Source: Clostridioides difficile ATCC 9689 = DSM 1296
GTDB lineage: Bacteria; Bacillota; Clostridia; Peptostreptococcales; Peptostreptococcaceae
Assembly: GCF_001077535.1 (NCBI RefSeq)
Contig: NZ_CP011968.1
Coordinates: 1,054,001 to 1,118,000, forward strand
Direction: 5' to 3'
DNA length: 64,000 nt
The translations under genes were made by a program, and so were the position numbers. Positions 47,709-56,679 of this stretch are shown piece after piece. Each line of letters begins with the position of its first letter. The stretch's first letter is position 1. The notes under the pieces are model-generated. The model saw only the letters and a program-made list of their open reading frames with translations. It did no database searches and was not told where the DNA came from.

Positions 47709-48215
47709 TTGGCAAAGTATAAAGTTTTGAAGAAGCAAAATAGTAGTAAATCTTGTTTAGTTTGTGGAACACAAAATGAGCTAGGACTTAAAGCAGATTT
47801 TTATGAACTTGAAAATGGAGAGCTTGTATCAATTTGTAATACAAAGGATTGGCATCAAAGTTATCCTGGGAGAGTTCATGGAGGTATGTCTGCTGCAATA
47901 TTGGATGAGACTATTGGAAGAGCTGTAAGTATAAATGATGACCAAATATGGGGAGTAACAGTATCTTTAGAGTTGAAATATAAGAAACCAGTACCAACAG
48001 ATGCTACTATAAAAGTTGTTGGAAGAATAACTAAAGAAAACAGAAAATTATTTGAAGGTACAGGAGAAATAATTCTACCAAATGGAGATATAGCAGTGAC
48101 AGCAACTGGAAAGTATATGAAAATGCCTATTGGACAAATTGCAGAAGGTGATTTTTCTAATGAAGAATGGTTTTTTGAAGAATCGAAAGAAAAAGTGGAA
48201 TATATTGAACTTTGA
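47709..48215 (+). CDS. PaaI-like hotdog thioesterase
   Basis: A hotdog-fold acyl-CoA thioesterase of about 168 residues. It has an N-terminal Cys pair (SCLVCG), the catalytic-loop motif GRVHGGMSAAILDETIGRA (HGG with a following acidic residue), and the strand WGVTVSLELKYKKPVPTDA. The substrate is not clear. The ATG at 47700 overlaps the ribosome binding site TTAGGAG, so TTG 47709, 8 nt downstream, is the likely start. It is a single gene between two AT-rich gaps. Confidence 0.86.
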   Translation: MAKYKVLKKQNSSKSCLVCGTQNELGLKADFYELENGELVSICNTKDWHQSYPGRVHGGMSAAILDETIGRAVSINDDQIWGVTVSLELKYKKPVPTDATIKVVGRITKENRKLFEGTGEIILPNGDIAVTATGKYMKMPIGQIAEGDFSNEEWFFEESKEKVEYIEL

Positions 48216-48493
48216 TTAAATAAAAATTTTACATTTTAAAACATAAATTTTATATTTAGAAAAAATAAAATTTAAAAATACAATAAAAATACAAGATAAA
48301 AATAAATTAGTTATACTAAAAAGATTTATCGTAATAGCGTCAAATTTACATACTAAAAAAATTAATTTATATAGATAAAAAGTATATTTTTTTTGAGAGA
48401 ATAATTCAGAAAATTCAGACTTATGAAAAGGTAGAAAATGAATGTTTTCATAAAATATATAAAATAAATTATATATAAAAAATAAATTTTATG

Positions 48494-48522
48494 TTGACAT
48501 AGTTAATTCAGCTTGATATTAT
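48494..48522 (+). promoter_or_regulatory. promoter of the serine operon
   Basis: Perfect TTGACA and TATTAT with a 17-nt spacer, about 60 nt before the coding start. No T-box was seen in this leader. The rest of 48216-48493 shows nothing definite. Confidence 0.8.
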
Positions 48523-48587
48523 AGTTATTAAAAATAAGGACAGTAAAAACGCTATCCATATTACAAACTAAAAAGGGGGGAATTATA

Positions 48588-49664
48588 ATGAGTAAGAAAT
48601 TATTTATTCCTGGTCCTATTGATGTTAAAGAAGAAGTCTTGCAAAAGATGGCTACACCAATGATAGGACATAGAGGAAAAGATGCATCTATGCTCCAAAA
48701 GAGTATAAGTGAAAAGATGCAAAAACTATTCTATACAAACAACACGATACTTTTATCCACGTCATCCGGAACTGGTTTAATGGAAGGCTCCATTCGTTCC
48801 TGTACATCCAAAAAGGCAGCAGTATTTTCCTGTGGATCCTTTGGTGATAGATGGTACAAAATGGCAGTGGCTAATAATGTCCCAGCGGATATATTTAAAG
48901 TTGAATTAGGAGAGGCAACAACGCCAGAAATGGTTGATAAGGTGCTTTCTACCGGAGAATACGATTTAATAACTGTAACTCACAATGAAACTTCAACTGG
49001 AATAAGAAATCCAATAGAAGAAATTGGAGAAGTTGTTAAAAAGTATGAAGATGTAATCTACTGTGTAGATACTGTAAGTTCAGCCGGTGGAATAAAAGTC
49101 GAGGTTGATAAGATTGGAATAGATATTTGTATAACATCAGTACAAAAAGCACTGGGATTACCACCAGGAATGTCTATTTGCACATTTTCTCAAAAAGCAA
49201 TCGATAGAGCTAAGCAAGTACCTTTTAGAGGAGTATATCTTGATTTGTTAGCAATGTATGAATACTTAATCAAGAAAAACTACCAATACCCTTCAACACC
49301 ATCTCTTTCTCACATGTTCGCTTTAGATTTCCAATTAGATAATATATTAGATGAAGGCCTAGATAACAGATTCAACAGACATGAAGACATGGCAAACTTA
49401 GTTAGAAACTGGGCTAAAAAACACTTCCAAATTTTTACCAATGAAAATCACTTATCCAATACACTTACTGTTATAGAAAATACTCAAGGTATTAGTGTAT
49501 CAAATTTAAATTCAAAATTACAAGAACGAGGATTCCAAATAGCAAATGGCTATGGAGATTTAAAAGAAAAAACTTTTAGAATTTCACATATGGGTGACTA
49601 TACTGTCGAAGATGTACAAGAATTATTAGATAATATTGATGATATATTAGGTTTTAATAAATAA
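48588..49664 (+). CDS. serC: class V aminotransferase (serine-pathway transaminase, serC role)
   Basis: A 358-residue PLP enzyme of the alanine-glyoxylate / phosphoserine aminotransferase family. The cofactor lysine is in SVQKALGLPPGMS and the Asp in CVDTVSSAGG. It resembles the AGT-like class V enzymes more than classical SerC, but it precedes serA and a DUF1015 gene in an operon, which supports a role in making phosphoserine. Codons 57-84 hold seven TCC serine codons out of eight, unlike the rest of the gene. The GGGGGG ribosome binding site precedes the ATG. Confidence 0.87.
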   Translation: MSKKLFIPGPIDVKEEVLQKMATPMIGHRGKDASMLQKSISEKMQKLFYTNNTILLSTSSGTGLMEGSIRSCTSKKAAVFSCGSFGDRWYKMAVANNVPADIFKVELGEATTPEMVDKVLSTGEYDLITVTHNETSTGIRNPIEEIGEVVKKYEDVIYCVDTVSSAGGIKVEVDKIGIDICITSVQKALGLPPGMSICTFSQKAIDRAKQVPFRGVYLDLLAMYEYLIKKNYQYPSTPSLSHMFALDFQLDNILDEGLDNRFNRHEDMANLVRNWAKKHFQIFTNENHLSNTLTVIENTQGISVSNLNSKLQERGFQIANGYGDLKEKTFRISHMGDYTVEDVQELLDNIDDILGFNK

Positions 49665-49903
49665 TATTGTAAAAATATGTATGTTTTAAGATAAATTTAG
49701 AATATATAATAAATAATATTTTATAAAAATTACATATTAAATTTTTAACAAACAATAGAAAAATTTGATATGACTTTAATAAAAAAATATTTTGAAAATT
49801 ATATAAACAGAAAGTTGAATTAAGTAAAGTTTTTTATTGATGAAAATACTTTAAAAAATAAAAATTGGAAAAATTAAGTGAATAAAAATTGGAGGAGTTT
49901 GTT

Positions 49904-50845
49904 ATGTATAATATATTAGTTACTGATGGAATAGAGAAAGAAGCAGCGAGAAAATTGAGAGAGTTAGATTTTAATGTGATAGAGCAGTTTTATGAAAAAG
50001 ATGTTTTAGGAGATAAACTTAAAGATGTTGATGTACTTGTAGTACGTTCAGCTACTAAAGTTACTAAAGATGTAATAGATAAAGCATTAGAGGGTAAAAA
50101 GTTGAAGTTGATAGTAAGAGGTGGAGTAGGTCTGGATAATATAGATGTTAAATATGCTCAAGCTAATGGCATAAAAGTTATGAATACTCCAAATGCAAGC
50201 AGTATATCTGTTGCAGAACTTACAATAGGTCAATTATTTGTTCTTGCAAGATTCATAAATACTGCAAATGTAACTATGAGAGATGGAAAATGGGAGAAGA
50301 AAAAGTATAAAGGTACAGAAATTAATGGAAAGACACTTGGACTTATAGGTTTTGGAAGAATTGCAAAAGAAGTTGCAAAGAGAGCAGAATTATTAGGTAT
50401 GAATGTTATATATACTGACATAATGGGTGAGGCGCAAGGCTTTAACAATTATAAATTCTGTGATATGGAAGAAGTTTTAGAAAATGCAGATTTCTTATCT
50501 TTACACATACCATTTGATAAGAATAAGGGGGCAGTAATAACTGAAAAAGAAATAAATAAGATGAAGAAAGGGGCTTATTTAATAAACTGTGCAAGAGGCG
50601 GTTTAGTTGATGAAAAAGATTTACTAAAAGCATTAGATGAAGGTAAATTATCAGCAGCTGCTATAGATGTTTATGAACAAGAACCTACATTAAATTTAGA
50701 CTTAGTAAATCATCCAAGAGTTTCTCCTACACCTCATATTGGGGCATCTACAGTAGAAGCTCAAGAAAGAATAGGAGACGAAATAGTAAATGTGATTCAA
50801 GATTTCTTTCTTGACTTCAACAATCTAATAGGGGTAGCATTATAA
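49904..50845 (+). CDS. serA: D-3-phosphoglycerate dehydrogenase, short form
   Basis: It oxidises 3-phosphoglycerate to 3-phosphohydroxypyruvate, the first step of serine synthesis. About 313 residues. The NAD-binding motif is LGLIGFGRIAKEVAKRA, with the catalytic Arg in NCARGGLVDE, and the catalytic His in TPHIGAST. It lacks the C-terminal ACT domain, so feedback by serine through ACT is not expected. The in-frame ATG at 49889 lies on the ribosome binding site; ATG 49904 follows GGAGGAG. It is followed by the DUF1015 gene. Confidence 0.93.
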   Translation: MYNILVTDGIEKEAARKLRELDFNVIEQFYEKDVLGDKLKDVDVLVVRSATKVTKDVIDKALEGKKLKLIVRGGVGLDNIDVKYAQANGIKVMNTPNASSISVAELTIGQLFVLARFINTANVTMRDGKWEKKKYKGTEINGKTLGLIGFGRIAKEVAKRAELLGMNVIYTDIMGEAQGFNNYKFCDMEEVLENADFLSLHIPFDKNKGAVITEKEINKMKKGAYLINCARGGLVDEKDLLKALDEGKLSAAAIDVYEQEPTLNLDLVNHPRVSPTPHIGASTVEAQERIGDEIVNVIQDFFLDFNNLIGVAL

Positions 50846-50876
50846 AATATTTTGTATAATTAGGAGGAAATTAGTA

Positions 50877-52127
50877 ATGGCAACGATTAAACCATTTAAG
50901 GCGATTAGACCAAATAAATATATAGTAGATAAAGTAGCAGCACTTCCTTACGATGTTATGAATAGTAAAGAAGCTAGAAGAATTGCAGAAGGGAATCCAT
51001 ATTCATTTTTGCATATAGATAAATCAGAAATTGATTTAGATGAAAATATAGATTTATATGATGAAAAAGTTTATTTAAAAGCGCGAGAAAATTTAGATGA
51101 GTTTCGAAAACAAGAAATTCTAGTAAAAGATGACAAAGAGTGTATATATATATATAAACAAATCATGGATGGTAGAGCTCAAGTTGGTATAGTAGCATGT
51201 ATATCAGTTGATGAAAGCTTGAATGGAACAATAAAAAAACATGAGTACACTCGACCAGAAAAGGAAATTGATAGAACTAAACACATAAAATACTGTGATG
51301 CTAATACGGGAACTATACTTGTAACTTACAAACATCAAAGGATGATAGATGATATAATCAATGATTTTATGGATAATAATGAACCTTTATATGATTTCAT
51401 AACAGATGACAAGATAGAGCATACAGTATGGAAGATTGATAATGATGATATAATAGATAACCTAGTAGATAAATTTGAAAAATTAGATTATCTATACATT
51501 GCAGATGGTCATCATAGGACAGCTTCAGCAGAAAATGTAGCCAAAGAAATGAGAGCTAAAAATCCAAATTATACTGGAAAAGAAGAATTTAATTACTTCA
51601 TAGCAATGATTGCACCAGATGAGAATTTAATGGTTTTGGATTATAATAGGGTTATCAAAGACTTAAATGGTTTAAGCGAGGAAGAATTTATAAATAAAAT
51701 AAAAGAAAATTTTGAACTAGAAGAAATAGAAGGAAAAGAAAAATATAAACCTGACAAAAAAGGAACTTTCGGAATGTACCTAGGTGATAAGTGGTATAAA
51801 ATGAAAGCAAATAAAAATTTATTAGAAATAGAAGACCCTGTTGATTCATTAGACATTTCTATATTACAAGACTATGTTATTGATGCTATTTTAGGAATTG
51901 ATAATCCTAGAGTAGATAAAAGAATTGATTTTATCGGTGGAATTAGAGGTCTTGAAGAATTAGAAAAAAGAGTTAATGAAGATATGAAAGTAGCATTTGC
52001 AATGTATCCTACTAGTATTGAAGATTTAATAAGAGTAGCAGATGCAAATAAGATAATGCCAGCTAAGTCAACATGGTTTGAACCTAAAGTAAGATGTGGT
52101 CTATTCTTACATGAAATAAATGAATAA
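50877..52127 (+). CDS. DUF1015 family protein (SerA-linked)
   Basis: A 416-residue cytosolic protein with the family's characteristic opening (IKPFKAIRPNKYIVDKVAALP), the motif YIADGHHRTASAENVA near residue 215, and the C-terminal AMYPTSIEDLIRVADANKIMPAKSTWFEPKV. It is almost always next to serA or serC in Firmicutes, and it may modify or sense phosphoserine metabolism; the activity is not known to me. The AGGAGG ribosome binding site precedes the ATG. It is 31 nt after serA, and a strong terminator follows. Confidence 0.92.
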   Translation: MATIKPFKAIRPNKYIVDKVAALPYDVMNSKEARRIAEGNPYSFLHIDKSEIDLDENIDLYDEKVYLKARENLDEFRKQEILVKDDKECIYIYKQIMDGRAQVGIVACISVDESLNGTIKKHEYTRPEKEIDRTKHIKYCDANTGTILVTYKHQRMIDDIINDFMDNNEPLYDFITDDKIEHTVWKIDNDDIIDNLVDKFEKLDYLYIADGHHRTASAENVAKEMRAKNPNYTGKEEFNYFIAMIAPDENLMVLDYNRVIKDLNGLSEEEFINKIKENFELEEIEGKEKYKPDKKGTFGMYLGDKWYKMKANKNLLEIEDPVDSLDISILQDYVIDAILGIDNPRVDKRIDFIGGIRGLEELEKRVNEDMKVAFAMYPTSIEDLIRVADANKIMPAKSTWFEPKVRCGLFLHEINE

Positions 52128-52133
52128 TTAATA

Positions 52134-52178
52134 AAGGGCTAAAAAGTGCACAATTCACTTTTTAGCCCTTGTTTTTTT
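52134..52178 (+). terminator. terminator of the serine operon
   Basis: AAGGGCTAAAAAGTG and CACTTTTTAGCCCTT form a perfect 15-bp stem with a 7-nt loop followed by GTTTTTTT. Confidence 0.95.
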
Positions 52179-52946
52179 GATTGAAAATCGTATGTGGAAT
52201 ATAAATTCTATAAGTTGATATTCTTAATAATAGTTACCTTTTTTTTAGAAATGGATAATTTTAGGATATAGATAGTCATATTCTATGCTATAATTGAGGA
52301 TGAAAATTCATATAATTGTATTTGTATATTTATAAGGTTTTAAATGTGTATTTATAATAGTACTGTTATATATTTTTATTATAATTATAAAAAAGTTAAT
52401 AAAAAAAGTGATTTTGAAATTTATATTTTATTTTTATAAATATAATTATTATATTTATAAAAATAAAATAGTAAAAGGATATTATAATATTTTACTAGAA
52501 TTATTATCTGGTAACTTAAGTTTTGAGTATTAATCTAAAGTATATGTTTTTATATGGTTTAAATTTTATGTATACAAAATTAATTTGCTAACTGAATCAT
52601 ATAAAAAAAAACAAAATATTTTTTAGAGGGAATGATTAGATAGAATTTTTTTGTTATGAAATTAATTGAAGAGTAATTAATTAGAAAAGGAATGAATAAT
52701 AATGAATATATTACATTATTACTTTTTGATAAATCAAAAATAAAGTTATAATTTTTAATATTAATTAAGAATGATGAAATATGAATAAAGATTTTACAAA
52801 TAAATCTTAAGCTATCTTATTTAATTCTAATACAGGAAGAAGGTAAATGTATATTGAAAAAATCATAGAAATAGAAGTAAACAATTTAAATAAATACAAA
52901 GGTTTGCAAAAGAAGTAATATAATTATATACAATGAGGATGTGAGT
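52179..52946. other. long AT-rich intergenic region
   Basis: About 770 bp with no convincing gene. It contains the perfect palindrome at 52424-52470. A short frame starting near 52845 is too weak to call. The promoter of the sensor gene must lie here but no clear -35/-10 pair was selected. Confidence 0.5.
52424..52470. repeat. perfect 22-bp AT-only palindrome
   Basis: A 22-nt arm made only of A and T is followed, after a 3-nt TTA loop, by its exact reverse complement. It has no T-tail. It could extrude as a cruciform or form an RNA hairpin in the long leader of the sensor gene. Confidence 0.75.
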
Positions 52947-55900
52947 ATGATGAACAGACTAAAGCCAAGAATTTTAGGTATTAGTATCTTGTTTATTATT
53001 ATAATTATTTTAACATGTGGAGCTGTTTTCAAGTTTAAATTTAAATTAGATAATAAATTAAAAGAAACCACACATACATATTTGTCTGAGTTTACAGAAC
53101 ACAATATAATTAATCTCAAGACAAGACTTAGTGGTCAATTTGACATGCTTGAATCTATTGCTAACTTCATAGGAAACTTGAATAATATAAATGATGAAAT
53201 GGTGATTGATTTAATGGATTCTGATGTAAAGCGAAGTTCTTTAATTAGAATGACTATCTCTACATTAGATGGGGAATGTTATTCTAATGATGGAATTACC
53301 CATAATGTTCAAGATAGAGATTATTTTAAAAAAGCTAAAAATGGAGAAAAGAATATATCAGAGCCTTTAAAATCTATTGTTAATAATAAAGAAATAATAG
53401 TTTTATCTACCCCAGTTTATAAAAGTGGGAAAATAGTTGGTGTTTTAAGTGGAATTTATGATTCAAAAAAGTTAAATGAGTTATTAGGATTATCTGCATT
53501 TGATGAAAAAGCAGATGTTTTTGTTGCAAAGAAAAATGGAGATATAGTTGCTCAAAAAACAAATAAAAATAGAAAGACGCTATCATGTATATTTCAGCTT
53601 TTTGACAAAGATAACTGTGATGAAGATGATTGTCTAAAAACTATAAAAGAAAATATGAAAAATGATAAGTCTGGATATTTTAATTATAACTTAGATAATG
53701 AAAAATTTATGTTAAACTATCAGCCACTTGGAGTTAATGATTGGTATGTTTTTTCTGTTGTGCCAAATAAAATAGTATCTATTCAGTCAGAGAATATATC
53801 TTATGATGTATATATTTTTGCATTAGAAATACTACTAGTTATATTGATTTTTATAATATATATAGCATGTATTATAAATAATAACACCAAAATTATTATA
53901 AATGAAAAAGAAAAATTTAAAGTACTCACTGATAATATATTAGGAGGGGTTAAAACCTGTTTAAAAGATGAATATATGACTATGACATATGTAAGTCAGG
54001 GGTTTTTAGAGCTTACAGGTTACTCTTGTGAAGATTTAAATAAAATATTTAAAAATAGATTTAAAGACATGATTTATAAAGATGATTTAGACAAGTTTAA
54101 TTGTATTATTCTAAATCAATTAGAAAAACAAGATAAAATTGAAGTTGAATATAGAATTGTAAGAAAAGATGGAAGTATAATTTGGATTTTGGAGAGAAGT
54201 AAGTCTATAAATGATAATAAAGGAAGTGAGTGTATTCAGGGAGTTTTAACTGATATAACAGAACTTAAGAAAATACAAGAAGAATTAGATTCAAAAAGAT
54301 TTGAAATACAGGCTATCAATGATAGTATTGTTGGTGGAATAGTGATAACTGAGATAAATGATGATTTTGATAGTATATATTTAAATGAAGGTTATTTAAA
54401 TATGATTGGATATACACGCAAACAACTGGAAGATGAGCTAAATAATAAATTAATCAAACTTATTTTTAAAGATGATAGAACAGAATTAATTAATAGTATA
54501 AACAAACAACTCAAATTAAGTGATACATTTGCATCTGAACAAAGAGTTGAAAAAAGGGATGGCACTATTATATGGATTTTATTAAAAGGAAGAAAGATGA
54601 TTTATGATAATGGAAAATCTGTACTTTGTTGTGTTATTGTAGATATTACTTCTGCTAAATTATTAGAGCAAGAACTTAAAAAGAGTGAAGAACGTCATGA
54701 AATCATTTTAAAGCAGACGCAAAATATTATAATAGAATGGGATATAGAAAAAGATAAAATGAATATATCACCTAATTGGTATAATAAGTTTAAATATGAC
54801 CCTATAACTGAAAACGCAACAAAAAATATAATTAAATCAGTAGATATATATCATGATGATATGGATAAGTTTATTTCATTAATTAAACTTACTTCACAAG
54901 GTAGTGAGTATGAAGAGTGTGAAATTAGACTTAGAACTAGAGATACTATTTACGCTTGGTTTAGTATAAAGGCAACAACTTTATTTGATAATAATGGTAA
55001 ACCTTATAAAGTAGTAGGAAGTTTGACTGATATTGATGAATCAAAACGAGAAGCTGAAAAGTTGAAAGAAAGGGCAGAAAAAGACCCTCTTACAGATTTG
55101 TATAATAAAAAAGCATCACAATCACTTATAGAAGAGTACATAACATTGGATAAAAAAAGAAAAGGTGCTTTAATGATTATTGATATTGATGACTTTAAAG
55201 GAATAAATGATAATTTAGGACATTTATATGGGGATGCTGTATTAAGTGAAATTGCAAATGACCTAATAAATCTATTTAGAGCAACCGATATAGTAGGAAG
55301 AATTGGTGGAGATGAGTTTATTGTATTTATAAAAGATATTTCTGAAACAAGAGATATTATAAATAAAGCAGAAGAATTGGTAAAAACATTTGAAAGGTCT
55401 TTTTTAGGTAAAGGACGAAATTATAAAATATCATTAAGTGTAGGAATTGCTAAGTTTCCACAAGATGGTATGGACTATATGACACTATTTAGAAATGCGG
55501 ATATGGCTCTTTACTCAGCCAAAGGGAAGGGTAAGAATTGTTATACATTGTATGATAAAAAAATTGATAAAGTCCAATATATAACTAATACAAGAAATGC
55601 AGGAGATAGTGATAATGTAGAGATGTCTTTTAAAGAACATATCACAAATTATATATTTGATATACTATATGAATCAAGTGATATAGAAGTGGCAGTAAAT
55701 TTAATTCTAAGTATCGTAGGTAAACACTTTAATGTGAGTCGCATGTATATATTTGAAAATTCAGATGATAATCGAGTATGTAAAAATACATTTGAATGGT
55801 GTAACGAAGGTGTAACCTCGGAAATTAATAATCTTAAAAATATTTGTTACAAGGATTTAGGCAACTATCTTTTAAATTTTAATGCAGATGGGTTATTTTA

Positions 55901-56048
55901 TTGTAATGATATTGAAAATTTAGGTAGTGATGTGAAAAAAGTACTTAAGCCACAAGGCATACGTTCAATATTACAATGTAAAATTTTAGAGGGTAATGAA
56001 TTTAGAGGGTTCATAGGATTTGATGAATGTTCATATAATCGTATGTGA
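52947..56048 (+). CDS. membrane sensor diguanylate cyclase (Cache, PAS, GGDEF, GAF), truncated by in-frame TGA
   Basis: A protein of about 1033 residues. Domains in order: N-terminal helix, extracytoplasmic Cache-like sensor (about 35-285), second helix, three PAS domains (about 325-700), GGDEF domain with intact RIGGDEFIVF catalytic loop (about 715-880), and the first part of a GAF domain. It should make cyclic di-GMP. The GGDEF domain shows no clear upstream RxxD inhibitory site. The TGA at 56046 cuts the GAF domain; the same frame continues for 149 codons with GAF and PAS-like sequence. GTG 52941 sits on the ribosome binding site, so the ATG at 52947 (or 52950) is chosen. Confidence 0.88.
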   Translation: MMNRLKPRILGISILFIIIIILTCGAVFKFKFKLDNKLKETTHTYLSEFTEHNIINLKTRLSGQFDMLESIANFIGNLNNINDEMVIDLMDSDVKRSSLIRMTISTLDGECYSNDGITHNVQDRDYFKKAKNGEKNISEPLKSIVNNKEIIVLSTPVYKSGKIVGVLSGIYDSKKLNELLGLSAFDEKADVFVAKKNGDIVAQKTNKNRKTLSCIFQLFDKDNCDEDDCLKTIKENMKNDKSGYFNYNLDNEKFMLNYQPLGVNDWYVFSVVPNKIVSIQSENISYDVYIFALEILLVILIFIIYIACIINNNTKIIINEKEKFKVLTDNILGGVKTCLKDEYMTMTYVSQGFLELTGYSCEDLNKIFKNRFKDMIYKDDLDKFNCIILNQLEKQDKIEVEYRIVRKDGSIIWILERSKSINDNKGSECIQGVLTDITELKKIQEELDSKRFEIQAINDSIVGGIVITEINDDFDSIYLNEGYLNMIGYTRKQLEDELNNKLIKLIFKDDRTELINSINKQLKLSDTFASEQRVEKRDGTIIWILLKGRKMIYDNGKSVLCCVIVDITSAKLLEQELKKSEERHEIILKQTQNIIIEWDIEKDKMNISPNWYNKFKYDPITENATKNIIKSVDIYHDDMDKFISLIKLTSQGSEYEECEIRLRTRDTIYAWFSIKATTLFDNNGKPYKVVGSLTDIDESKREAEKLKERAEKDPLTDLYNKKASQSLIEEYITLDKKRKGALMIIDIDDFKGINDNLGHLYGDAVLSEIANDLINLFRATDIVGRIGGDEFIVFIKDISETRDIINKAEELVKTFERSFLGKGRNYKISLSVGIAKFPQDGMDYMTLFRNADMALYSAKGKGKNCYTLYDKKIDKVQYITNTRNAGDSDNVEMSFKEHITNYIFDILYESSDIEVAVNLILSIVGKHFNVSRMYIFENSDDNRVCKNTFEWCNEGVTSEINNLKNICYKDLGNYLLNFNADGLFYCNDIENLGSDVKKVLKPQGIRSILQCKILEGNEFRGFIGFDECSYNRM

Positions 56049-56060
56049 ACTAATGATGAA

Positions 56061-56495
56061 GTGAACACTTTGACATTTATATCTAAAACGCTCAGTATGT
56101 TTTTATTAAAAATGCGTATTCAGAGTAAGCTAGAAGAGTCTTTAACAATTCAAAAATCTGTGATGGATAATATGGATATATGGGCATATGTTGTTGACAG
56201 GAATACCTATGAATTACTATTTATCAATAAAAAAATGCTTGAGTCAGCACCAAACACTCATGTAGGTGATTTATGTTATAAAGCGATATGGAATAATCAA
56301 GATAAACCTTGTAAAAAATGCCCTATGATATATTTAAAAGATGGTGATGATACTTATAAATCATTCATGCATAATAAAAAGTTTGAGGTACAGGCAAATA
56401 TAACTACAACTACTTTGAAATGGTTTGATGGTAAAGATGCATGTTTAATATTTGGAAGTGAAATAACTAGTATTGAAGCTGAAGAAAATACTTAA
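56061..56495 (+). pseudogene. remnant of the sensor protein after the in-frame stop
   Basis: This frame is in phase with the sensor gene and continues its GAF domain directly (TNDEVNTLTFISKTLSMFLLK). A PAS-like domain then follows with VMDNMDIWAYVVDRN and a Cys motif LCYKAIWNNQDKPCKKCPM. It has a GTG start codon without a ribosome binding site, so it is probably not made alone. A conserved Trp is usual where the TGA lies (TGG to TGA is one base). It could be a point mutation, a phase switch, or a sequencing error. Confidence 0.8.
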
Positions 56496-56515
56496 AATAC
56501 TGTGTTATATATATA

Positions 56516-56593
56516 CTTAAAATCGCAATTTGAATTTATTAGACTTAAAATGTCTATATAAATCATTTAAGTTGTGGTTTTAAGTATTTTTTA
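56516..56593 (+). terminator. terminator after the sensor gene
   Basis: ACTTAAAATCGCAA pairs with TTGTGGTTTTAAGT (with G.U pairs) across a long AT-rich loop, followed by ATTTTTT. Confidence 0.65.
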
Positions 56594-56679
56594 TGATATA
56601 ATTAAGCGTTAAGAACAAAATTAAAAGATACTTTTGTATAAAAAAATATTTGTTAAATATATATTGAGCAGGTGATAAT

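Noticed and set aside
48216-48587. T-box for serine before the serine operon
   Set aside because: No TGGNACCGCG motif or terminator is present between the promoter and the start.
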